Shown here piece by piece: positions 36,948 to 47,045 of a stretch of 64,000 nucleotides of DNA (position 1 is the first letter of the stretch; each line of letters opens with the position of its first letter). Under the pieces are notes generated by a model. The model saw nothing but the letters and a program-made list of their open reading frames with translations. It made no database searches and was not told where the DNA came from. Position numbers and translations under genes: made by a program. The DNA comes from Apteryx mantelli (taxonomy: Eukaryota > Chordata > Aves > Apterygiformes > Apterygidae): assembly GCF_036417845.1 (NCBI RefSeq), contig NC_089985.1, positions 25,626,583 to 25,690,582 of the forward strand. Reading direction: 5' to 3'.

Positions 36948-38701
36948 CTGTAAAGGAAAAAATATGCAAGCTTCTCAGTGATCCAGGCAGGTGGTTAAAA
37001 AAAAAAAGTTTCTACAGGCACAAGAACCTAGGTCAGCAGCTTGAAAGATAATCCAAAGCAACAGTAGTAGTTAAAAGAAGTCTTAATCAGCTATTAAAAA
37101 AATTTTTTTTGAATTAGCCTTTTTATTAATAAAAAAAACAAACTCAGGTCAAGGCCAGATTTCAACAAGAATAGATATAACGTTGTAGTAGTGGCAGCTG
37201 TTATGGCAACTCTACTGTGAACACCTATTTTAATCCCAGACATCAAACCCATTTATATTAATCCAGCAACCTCCTCCCCTTCTACCACATTTTTGATTGA
37301 GTAATTAGTCATGAGTACTTGGTAGCAAGGAAAAAGCCCACCTAGCTATTGGAAGATAATGCTTTTTCCCCATCCACTCCAAATTCTAAATATGTTCTGT
37401 CTTTGAAGAAAGACATTTGTACATTAACTGAACAATAGGTTGAAATTTGGTTCTGAATTAGGTATTGAAACTGAAATTAGGACATCAAGAATACAGTTCT
37501 CACTACTGCATTTCAATAAACTGAAAAGTCTGAGTTACAAAAGCCACTCACTAAGTTTTCAGAACATTAAAACATTTTGTGACACCACATGAAAGGTAAC
37601 AGTGTAACTTCATGCTAATGGTTCATGCAACTTGACCTGAATTATAAGAATTAGAGCAAATGCAAGCTAAAGGACTGTCTGCCTGTAAGTACAATTCTAT
37701 TCCATTAAAACAAACAAACAGAAAAAAACTCATGAGGCTGATGATCAGAAAAAGGACCACAGATAATTTCACAATTTTTTATGCCATTAAAGGAACAAAG
37801 TCTGCCGTTGTTGACTATGTATCCATAAATCTTCTACAAAACATTTACTTGTTTTTTAAGTGTACTTTCCTTCCTTAGGAAGGGAACTTCGTTATTTCCA
37901 GATATAAGGAATTCATTCTTTCAAGAACAAGAACTTCCCTCCTACTATAACTCTGAAGCAAGCAACTGAAGTGAGCTAACTATCAGGGTTTATGATTGCA
38001 GACTGCAGGACAACTATGCATTCCAGTTGTTTAAGCTAAATTAACAGTTAAATCTATTATCAGCAATTTTAAGAGCTGTAGAGAACACCACATTATAATT
38101 ATAATTTATAATTATATATAACATAATTAAAAGCCAGTGGAAAAACATATACAACATCACCCCCAATCTTCCTATCATAGGTATAGAATATTGGTGGAGA
38201 AGGGAGAAAAAGGAGATGATATTCTACACTCTCTGACATTGACAGCAAAACATAATATATTAAGAAAACCAGGAATACTGTCAAGTTAGAGAAATATCTT
38301 ACTAAAGAAATTAATTTCAGATAACATTTCTACTCCTCATCACATATAGCATGCATAAATACTGTCAAATGTGCTACAACAGAATGAAAATATGTTCCAT
38401 TCTAATGAGGAAACTAAATTCTGGAATTATTTGTTCAGGTGAGAATGTAACCAATCCACAAACACAGTTATTGTTCCAACAGCAATTCCTATCTTCCATA
38501 ATCTTTAGATGAAACCTCATCACTGATCTCTTAATGTTCAAAGCTATAAAACAAGTCATCTCAAACTGTTACAAAAAACATTGTATTTTCTAGAGGAAGG
38601 CAAGAAATATCACTTTACATTGTTAAGAAAAAACTAGATCTGTGCATTTTTCCCCCTCCCATTTCTGCAACACATAAACCATATTCTTTGCTTCCACTTA
38701 C
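36948..38701. other. SH3GLB1 intron between exons 3 and 4
   Basis: A 1.75 kb AT-rich intron with an attata-type run near 38093-38127. No exon or mobile element was recognised. Confidence 0.75.
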
Positions 38702-38830
38702 CATAGGCTGTCCCTGGGCCAAATTCATTCCCTGCATCAATCATATACTGGCCCAGTAACTCTGGATTATTCAGACGACTTGGTGCTTTGCGGTCCAGCT
38801 TCTCATAGACAAATTCTTCTATCCTAGCAT
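38702..38830 (-). CDS. SH3GLB1: SH3GLB1 coding exon 3 (N-BAR)
   Basis: 129 nt, phase 1 in and phase 1 out, encoding about residues 72-115 (ARIEEFVYEKLDRKAPSRL through FGPGTAYG). The acceptor AG follows a T-rich tract (38832-38831) and the donor is GTAAGT (38701-38696). The exon encodes the BAR segment that includes the endophilin insert helix region. Confidence 0.96.
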
Positions 38831-41679
38831 CTTAAAAAAAAAAAAATTTGAATTACTGTTATTCAAAGCCCAATTTCCAAATACAAAAGGAAAAGAAAAA
38901 GAAAGAAAAGAATTTTCAAAAAAATCTAGATATTTAAGCTCAAGTAACTTAACAACATTAAGTGGAAAAAATTACTCTTGGGGACCGACTGTATTCCATG
39001 TTTGTCATATTATATTCAAATACTTCATAGAGCCATCTGTGAAAATGAAAAATTACACTTTTCATCACTCCATCAGCACATTTATAAAGTTTTTCAGTAT
39101 TTTGTCCAGAAGTCTTCACTCCAAGAGCATAACAGAGCACTTCTGCTTAACAAAACACAAAAAAATCCTTTCCCCTCCTCTCCTTGGAAAAAACTAATGA
39201 AGATTTGAAGATTATCACTAGGATTAGCAATACAGGAATTAAGGTAAACAACTATTTTATGTTCTGTTTTAAGATATTCTGAAAATCTAGCAGCCACAGA
39301 AATTACATCCTCTCTTCCCCACTCCCCCCACCTCCTTGAGAAGGTCTGAAACAAATCACTAAAGATATTCAAAAAATGTTTCATTTGATACTCCTGTCTT
39401 TCCTCAGATTGGAAAACAGAATTACAGACAAAGTTGTCTTGACTATGTAATCATTAATGTCCACTTACAATATTCAGCCACAATATGCTCTTTAGGCAAA
39501 AAAGCCTCTACAGACATAGCTTAAACTCCTCAGATACAAAACCTGACTTCCCTGACCAATTGTTTTGACTCCATAGTTAGTTCACTTCATTCATGCAGTC
39601 AGGAACTAAATACAGCATGCAGTAACACAGACAACCCACAGTTGTTCTCCAATGAACAAACCTCCTGCTTGGATGAAACCAAAACAAATACTGTTAGACA
39701 GACAACTTTCATTGGTACTGGATTAAATAACTACTCCCTTGTCAATGTCACAAAAGTTAGCCTGACACAGAAAAACATGGTTGTCAGTTCATATCCTGGC
39801 ACCAAGCATGAACCAAGATGGATCCAACTTCATCTTTTTTCTTTACTCTGGCCATAATTTTATTATGGATGGATTAAATGACAGAAGATCTGAAAAGTCA
39901 CTTAAAATTACTGGACTATTGCATGGGTCTAACCTAAAGATACTATTAAAATTTTGACTGGAAGCCTCTTCTCTCTCACCCAGACAGGTTGTTCCACTAA
40001 CTACAACCAAAAGAAGCTCTCAGGAACAGGTGACAGTCCACCCAAGTAGGCTGCCAAGCAGCTGAAGTTACATTCACAGAGGAAGATCCCCACCTCACAC
40101 TGAGTATTTTTAGACATCAGGAAATTGACTGGTCAGCATAACTGAGATACTACCATACATCATCCTTTTACTGAAACTTCCTCATGCAGTCCTGCTAGCC
40201 TCTAGTTACTGATACAAGATTCTAAGTTTCTGAAAAAGTGAATACCGAATACAAATATTTAATAGGGATTCTGAATTAAATGAACGAGACGACTGCTCCC
40301 TCTAGCCTATATAAAGGTAGAAATTCTTCAAGTCCTATTGCAGACTTCCCACAGAATTAGGTGGGTTTCTTTGTTTTTCTTAAACGCTGCTTTTAGACAA
40401 CTAAAGGATGCAACAGATTTCCAGAATAATACTTCAAAGATCAGCATTATAAAGAATTTATCTAGATGGTATTAGAGATATGATATCAGTATATGATTTT
40501 CCTGTACCAATAAACCCTAACTCAGTATGTCATCACAATGAGAATATTTCTGCTTTCAGTGCAGAGGTATTGTAATTTTATCTATTCGAGTGAACCTGAA
40601 GGAGGTTTAGATTTTTTGGTAACAGTAGTTTGCCTAGTGGCTACAGACCAGATCCTTATTTGAAACCTAGATTTGAGCACTAGGAAAATCCCTATAGCTG
40701 TCATCTCGCCTAGTATAACTGCCACAGATGGCACCATTGACTGAAGGATAGGAGTCTGAAACCAATTTTCTCAATATTACTATTCATAGCAGCAATTTTG
40801 AAAACAAACAACAAAATTAACACACCAGAAAACTACATTTCTTCTACTCATGTTATTGTTATAGTAAGAGGTTTGCCAGCGATGAAAGCACATTTGAGAC
40901 TTCATTTCATTGTCTGTGTATGGTGTATAAAAAGCTGCAATGCTTGCAAATGATAAAGACAGAAAGCAGAGAAAGTAATTCTTTAGTAAAAGAACTGTTA
41001 AAGTCAATTGTTTCAGTACATCTTACCTCCTTCAAACTGAATTGCATTGCACAGAAAGTTGAAAGTCAGTCATGATGACAGTTCTTGAACCATTTCACGT
41101 ACTCATGAAAGAATTCTAGAGTTTGTACAGCCACCTAAGATTTTTTTAAGTATACAGAAAGCTGGTTCGAAGAACTCCCCTCAAATTCCATTAGTCAGAA
41201 ATTGCAGCTTTCCCCTCACAGAAAGCCTTTTTTGCCTTCGAAGTGTTCCATTATTATAGTTACATCCAAGCTAGTTTATAATTATAATTTTTCTAATTAA
41301 CTTGGTTATGAGAAGAGAATGCTCTAGCATAGAACAGAAAAAAAGTAATGGAAGCAACTGGAGCTAGAGTGGGAAATTCAGTTAAACGGGAAACTAAAAA
41401 TCAGTCAACTAGAGATTAACCAGTGTATGAAACAATGCTATAGTTTGGAGGTTTCTCCCTAAAGTTTTCCCCATTTGAAGGGTTAAGGAAGAACCAGAAG
41501 AATGCACCTGGCACAGTGTCTCAGATTCTGAGTGGCTCTTCAAAACGTGCCCTTCCCTAACACCAGTCCGAGAGCTTTAGAACTGCTGTATTTAGTCATA
41601 ACTTATAAAATACCTATGTCAGTAAACAGTTACACAGGCAAAAATTCAGAAGTTGCAAACAAAAACCTGAAGCACTTAC
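38831..41679. other. SH3GLB1 intron between exons 2 and 3
   Basis: A 2.85 kb AT-rich intron. The acceptor next to exon 3 has a T-run of about 12. No further feature was recognised. Confidence 0.75.
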
Positions 41680-41821
41680 TTGGATTTGGCTGCAATAATA
41701 CTTCTGTCTGCTTCATTATTTTTTCTGTCCACAATTTAGTGCATTCTGCTTTGCTGAGAAGGTTCTCCAGGTGAGCATCCAGTTCAGTCTTCTCTGCTTG
41801 ACCAAGCTTTTCTTCCGTAAA
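41680..41821 (-). CDS. SH3GLB1: SH3GLB1 coding exon 2 (N-BAR)
   Basis: 142 nt, starting FTEEKLGQAEKTELDAH after an AG acceptor (41823-41822) and ending in phase 1 at donor GTAAGT (41679-41674). It covers residues 25 to about 72, the first BAR helix. The sequence is essentially identical to mammalian endophilin B1, with Leu for Ile in CTKLWTEK. Confidence 0.96.
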
Positions 41822-44800
41822 CTATGGTTAGAAAGACAGGTTGAAAATACTAAGTTAGTTCATAGAAATAGATTCACAGTACAACATTAGGACAGTAACT
41901 CTTCACTCATATTAGTTGCAAATCATGCTTTCAAAGATATAAACATTATACAGTCTTCATTAAAGATTTGAGGATAAATTTGAAAGTTGATAAGCTCAAC
42001 AACATACCCTTGCTTTCAGAAAATGGGGGTGGAGATGGCATTAATCAGACTGAGATAAGGAGGGCCATTTATAACACTATGAAGAAATCCTCTGCTCTAT
42101 TTGGTGCTAAGAATTCTCATTTGAAGCACTTTGTCTGATTTTGCATAGTGCTCCCCAAAACATGAAACAAAAGGAGAGAGTGCAGGGGTAACTAAGGCAA
42201 TTAAAAGATTAGAAAATACACAAGGAAAGATGGAAGTAATTGAAGCCGATTCTTCTCCACAGTGAAAGCAGAAGACACAACAGATTCTCTTTGCAGACAC
42301 CTTTAACGTATTTAAAGAATGTTGTCCTGTCCACAACAAACAGGACAAAAAGCAGTGGCATTAAACTACAATACAAAGACTTAAATTAGAATTAGACATT
42401 AGATAAGGCTTTTAAAGACAAGGATTAAGTGCTGAATTAGACTGCCCTGGGATGTTGTGGAATATACATCTTTTGGGGGGTTGGGGAGGAGGCTTTTTTT
42501 TTTTTTTTTCCCCAAATAGGTTAAACAAATCTTTCAGGAGTTGTTCAGATATAATTGATCCTTTACAAAAGGGTTACATGACCTCTAATGTTCTCTTCTA
42601 AATTATGATTTCAGTGACAGTGAAATACAACGTAAACTCCATTTAGCTAAATAAAAACCAGTAGACTATTCATTTCACTTGGTATTTAATCCATGCCAGC
42701 TCTTAATAACACACAACCAGTTTGTACTTCAATCCCAGGTCTCTGTGAGAGGGGGTAGACACACAGAAGTTTCATGTCAGGGAACCAAACAAAACCAGAA
42801 CTAATACAGTGTTTTGCCCCACTCTCTTGAAAACAGTAGCTTCCTCATGATTACAATTTCAGCATTTGACAGTCTATTCAAAGTCAGACATTTTCAGTTA
42901 GAAGAACCTGGCTTACAAGTAAATGCCTAACAAGCTTACCAATTAAGAACATAATAGGACTGGAAGCATTCTGACTGTCAGACTTTATTCCTAACAAGTT
43001 ATTAGGTGGAATATTTAAACTGTCTGCAAGAAACAAGAGTACAACAAAAATAGAACTATACTAGCCAAGCTTGTTTTAATTTCCATTACACGTAGACTAA
43101 AAATAACTTTGACACTGTGCACTTCTAAAGTGTGGATAAATATTGCGCCTTTGGGGGTTCTACATACGTGCAAACTGCCTCTGTGAGAAAGTTCAGTTGC
43201 AGCACAGGGAGAAAGGGTATTTATGGATCTACTATTATTCATGTTTAAAGAGCTCTTTTAAAAGGTCTCCAGTACTGTAAATTGTTCACGAAAACTTTTT
43301 ACAGATTTATTAAAATACAATATAAATGGTTTTAAAGTTATTTTTTGATTGACTAATTCCAGGCAATTGTATTTGTTTCTGAAATAGGCTTTTCTATTAA
43401 CATTTCTGTAAATCTACTCAGCAGTGTGAAAACTGCTTAACCAACAATACTGTAGATTTCAAATATGCTCTTAAAGAAAGAGTTAATTTTAGTAATGCTG
43501 AGCAGCATAGTAAACAGTGGTTTGACAGAAGTAAGGTTTTCAGCATGAACGCAATGCAGTAATGCTGCCACTCTGATTTCCCATGTTGGTTATCCAGTTC
43601 AAACTTAAGTTTGAATTGGTCTGTTTTATATTCTTTTTCAGATTTTACTCAGTCCCTTCTTAAGAGGGGGTGGGGAAGGCACATCAAGATTTTTTCCTCT
43701 GATAAGTAAAAAAGCTCCAGAGAAGGCAGATACTATTGATTTTCTACTTTGAACAGAACCCTTTAAAAAAAAAAAAAAATTATGAAAGCTCAATACACTG
43801 ATACAAACATATTTAATATTAGCACTACTGTAACAAACCATACCAGTAAGCCATCTAATGCAGCCCTCTATCATTGTTAAATTCAAAATACACACCCAAA
43901 TTGCCTTAATGCAACCAGGTTGTGCAGAAGAAAATTGCCCTGTTTTGTATAAACTGAGTTATCATAGACCAAACATTTCAAGTCTACATTGCAAAGTTGA
44001 TCAGAGGGAGAAATTACATTAACGTAAGCCTCTAAGTTCAAGCAGTGGTCATTAACAATAAGAGTGTCTCTGCTGCTAAGGAGGAAGAGCCCAGCTCATC
44101 ATTCCCGGCTGCCGCATGGGCAGCTTGTCTACTACAGCAGCTGGCAAGAGGAAGGACCCTCATTCCTACTACTACACTCTGTGGCAACATTTATTTTACC
44201 TCAGATACCACTACCTATATGCACTTATCACGTTGCACAAATTGCAACTACTGCAAGCTTCATGGAGAACAACTGCTTTGAAGCAGGTTCTACCCATCAG
44301 GTGGAAGGGCAGTCTTTGGATGAAGATGGCCAGTAGGCTCCATTTTACTAAGTTTTACTTTTAAGGGTTCTTCCCCACACAAGGTAAGAACCAAAAATAC
44401 TTCTCTCTGCAGCTTTCTGTAGAATACTAACTAGAATATAGCGGTCTGAACACAGTACAATCTCATCCACAGGAGAAACAGGTTTCTTGGAACATAAATA
44501 CCAAGTGCTTGTGGGTAAAACAACCCCAATCCGCCTGTAACAGAAAAAAATGGGTAAGCCTGGGAAACACTAACAAAATGTTCACCAGCAGCAAGCTGAA
44601 ATGGAAATTAAGTGGCTTTCTTACAAATGATATTACACTGCACTGAATCGTTTCACAACATTTGTTGCTGTTTTTAATATCACAGAGCAACTACCATCAG
44701 GTCATACTAAATCATCCAGTAATGCCTGAACATAAGAGTTTAACTCAATTCACAAAGCTGTACTTTTCACTTGAGGACACAAAATCCACAGCCAGATGAT

Positions 44801-46388
44801 ACAAAAAAAAAAAATCCACAAAAAGATTGTCGCTCAATACCATCTGCACACTTTACATAGATAATAACTTAAGGAAAAATGGCATGGAGCAGCAGTAGTA
44901 TACAGAACTCTAGCAACTTAGATGATAGGAACATGTTAAAGACTTGCCTCTCCCCTGCCCCAGTTAAACTTCCCATTTTAGGGGAAAGCGGCAGCTGGCA
45001 GAGGAAAATTACTACTTCCACATTTCCACTGAATTTTAGTCTACACTAAGCAGACCACTGATGTAGCTATTCAGACACAAATCAACAATACTGATAGAGC
45101 ACACTGGAGTAAACAACAGTTCATATCAGCTTTAAGCCATGACAGACTGCAGAAAGCCTATATTAGGTTTAATGCAATAATCATTTACATGTAAAAAGTC
45201 AAGATAAAAGAAATCACAAGGTCCCATCACAGGGTCTTACAATAAAGGGTGAACTGTATCCCTTTTTCCTTGTTCAACAAGAAAAGCAAAATGGGTGGAG
45301 GTTGGAAAGGAAGAGATGGCCTGGGAAACACATAGCGCTGGAAGGCGGTGGGGGGGAGTGTGTGGAAAGAAGTCCATCACAAAGAAAATCCAAAAAACTG
45401 CTTTAAGTTCATTTAAATTTGAACAAAAATGCTTTCAGATGAGTTTGTATCCTCAGAGCTCTACTGCTGTTGGTTTTGCTAGAATATCAACATTTAGGGC
45501 AATACATCAGACTGGTTTCAGACCAGATAGTAACTTTAATCATGTTCCAGGCCTGACTGCAACCCATAAAGAATTCATGAGAAACCACAGTGGATGACTA
45601 TACTTGCTTGGATGTCCACCTCCCTACAGGAAATCTGTTCAGGTTTGATTACATAATGCAAGCGGATTACAGCTTACAATGCCCTTAGCGCAAAGAAAAG
45701 GAAAAACTGACTCAGAAACAATGAGCTATCAAACAAGATTAAAACCAATACTGAAACCCAAAGAAACAAACAAACAAAAAAAGCCCAAGTGGACAGACAG
45801 GCTCATGTGTCACCTAAAAGCTCGAATTTTACTGACCAGAGAGCAAAGTGTTTTCAGCGGCTGTTAAAAATGTATCTGCCTGATCTCGGAGGAGACACCT
45901 TTTTGTTCTTTTCCCGCACGGGGATACATGAAGCACAACCGTGTACCCGCGCAGCTGCCGCCTGCCCCGCTCCGCCCCCTCTCCGGGCCAGACCGGCCAC
46001 GACCCCGGGCGGCCTCGGTCCGCTCCCCGCGGGAGGCCGCGGGGGCCGGACGGGCCCTGGGAGCGGCCCTTCGCCGCGGCGCACCGCCTGCCCGGGCGGC
46101 AGCGCGCCAGCGCCCGGGGCTCACCCCGCCCAGCGGCGGCGCCGCCCGCGCCGGGGCCGCGCTCCCCGCCCCGGGGGGGAGGCCGCGGCCGCCGCCGCTC
46201 CCCCAGCCCCGGGGGGTGGAGGGGCGGCGGCGGCGGCCCGGTCCGGGGCGGAGCCGCGGCTGCCGGCCACTGCCCCGAGCCCCGGCCCGGCCCGGCCAAG
46301 GGAGCCGGCCCGCGGCCTCGCCCGCCTCCCCCGGCCCGGCCGCGCGGCCCGGCGCCGCCGCCGCCCCACCGGGGCGGGCGGGCCGTAC
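41822..46388. other. SH3GLB1 intron 1
   Basis: A 4.57 kb first intron. Its 5' part (down to about 45925) lies in the CpG island; the rest is AT-rich. It contains a G-rich plus T-run tract near 42473-42511 and a poly-A near 43765-43778. The overlapping open frames at 44045-44364 in several frames show no motif and are not considered a gene. Confidence 0.7.
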
Positions 46389-46460
46389 CTGCACGGCGCG
46401 GCTCAGGAAGGTGCCCGCGTCGGCCGCCAGCTTCTTCACGTTGAAGTCCATGATGTTCAT
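46389..46460 (-). CDS. SH3GLB1: SH3GLB1 coding exon 1 (start codon, H0 helix)
   Basis: This exon encodes residues 1-24, beginning MNIMDFNVKKLAADAG and ending with a glutamine codon at the donor GTACGG (46388-46383). The stretch is the amphipathic H0 helix that inserts into membranes. The ATG at 46458-46460 is chosen because this N-terminus is nearly invariant in vertebrate endophilin B1. A second in-frame ATG follows three codons later (MNIM). The exon lies inside the CpG island. Reading past the donor gives only an Arg/Ala/Pro-rich artefact of GC-rich sequence. Confidence 0.96.
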
Positions 46461-46464
46461 CTTC

Positions 46465-46482
46465 GGGGCGGGGCGGGGGCGG
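46465..46482 (-). promoter_or_regulatory. GC boxes (Sp1/KLF type)
   Basis: Overlapping GGGGCGGGG-type motifs directly upstream of the SH3GLB1 start codon. They are typical Sp1/KLF sites of TATA-less promoters; whether they lie in the 5' UTR or in the core promoter depends on the start site, which cannot be seen. Confidence 0.5.
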
Positions 46483-46493
46483 CTGACTCAGCC
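46481..46493. promoter_or_regulatory. AP-1 / MARE-like palindrome
   Basis: The 13-mer ggctgactcagcc is a near-palindrome around TGACTCA. It differs from the consensus T-MARE (TGCTGAGTCAGCA) only at its outer bases. It lies 21-33 nt upstream of the SH3GLB1 ATG. The motif match is seen; factor binding (AP-1, small Maf with NRF2, or Maf dimers) is inference. Confidence 0.45.
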
Positions 46494-46591
46494 GGACACC
46501 GCGGCGGCGGCGGCGGCCGCTCCGGCCCGTCCCTGTGGGGAGCCACCGGGGGGCGGCGCCAGGCGCGGCGCGGCCCGGCGCGGCGCCGCAG

Positions 46592-46600
46592 CTGATTGGC
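46592..46600 (-). promoter_or_regulatory. CCAAT box (NF-Y site)
   Basis: ctgattggc on the plus strand reads GCCAATCAG in the direction of SH3GLB1 transcription. This is a perfect NF-Y consensus about 135 nt upstream of the start codon, a usual distance from a CpG-island start site. Confidence 0.55.
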
Positions 46601-46865
46601 CGAGGCGGCGGCGTCAGGCGCAGTGCCCGGCCCGGCCGGTGGAGCGGCGGCTACGCCCGGCGTGGCCCCACCCCCGGCCCCGCCCCGCCCCGGCGAGAGG
46701 GCGGTGGCCGCTCGGGGGGCCGTGGCGCGCGTGGTGCGCCTCAGGGGGGCTCTGGCCGTTATCTGCGCGCGGCAGCGCCCGGGCCGTCAGGGAGTCCGCC
46801 CGCAGTGCGGGGAGGCAGGGGGGCAGGGGAGCTCCCCTGCGCTGGGCGCCGGGCGGAAGCCGGGA

Positions 46866-46875
46866 AGCCATCTTG
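46866..46875 (-). promoter_or_regulatory. YY1-type motif in CpG island
   Basis: gccatcttg on the plus strand gives CAAGATGGC on the minus strand, the YY1 core common in CpG-island promoters. It lies about 410 nt upstream of the SH3GLB1 start codon, so it may serve a distal or divergent start rather than the main one. Confidence 0.3.
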
Positions 46876-47045
46876 TGCGAGCGCGGCCGGGGCGGTGCCC
46901 CGCTCCGCCCTGCTCGGGGCGCGCTTGTCCTCGGTGGCCCGGCCCCGGCGCTGCCTGCGCAACCCGCCGCGGCCCGGGGCCCGACATCCGGCATCCTCGG
47001 GGAGGACTCGGAAGCGCCGGGGCTCCCCTCCGCCCCCGTTCGTTC

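Larger units (their letters stand above)
18760..46460 (-). other. SH3GLB1: SH3GLB1 gene, start codon to stop codon (endophilin B1 / Bif-1)
   Basis: The gene encodes endophilin B1, a cytosolic and membrane-associated N-BAR/SH3 protein. Family knowledge: it binds and curves membranes, interacts with Bax and with UVRAG-Beclin 1, and acts in mitochondrial apoptosis, autophagosome formation and trafficking. Seen here: nine minus-strand exons with GT-AG borders and matching phases give 1101 nt, i.e. 366 residues plus stop; the human protein has 365. Residues 1-24 form the N-terminal amphipathic helix, about 25-255 the BAR coiled coil, about 256-305 a Ser/Ala-rich linker, and about 306-366 the SH3 domain with the RVLYDYDA motif. 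Two optional microexons at 34056-34094 and 33103-33126 add 21 residues between residues 190 and 191. The promoter is a CpG island. A CR1 LINE sits antisense in the 8.2 kb intron before the penultimate exon. Not assessed: UTR extents. Confidence 0.96.
45925..47045. promoter_or_regulatory. CpG island over SH3GLB1 promoter, exon 1 and start of intron 1
   Basis: About 1.1 kb of very GC-rich, CpG-dense sequence with sharp borders against AT-rich flanks. It contains the SH3GLB1 start codon (46460, minus strand), GC boxes just upstream, a CCAAT box and a GCG-type trinucleotide run at 46501-46518. Long open frames exist on both strands here (up to 388 codons) but have no family motifs and the Arg/Ala/Gly/Pro composition expected of GC-rich DNA. 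No TATA box is evident, in keeping with a housekeeping CpG-island promoter. The island extends about 580 bp upstream of the start codon, leaving room for divergent initiation, for which I see no gene. Confidence 0.9.

Noticed and set aside
44045-44364. Three overlapping plus-strand open frames in SH3GLB1 intron 1
   Set aside because: Openness in several frames at once points to low stop density, not coding. No motif or splice context.
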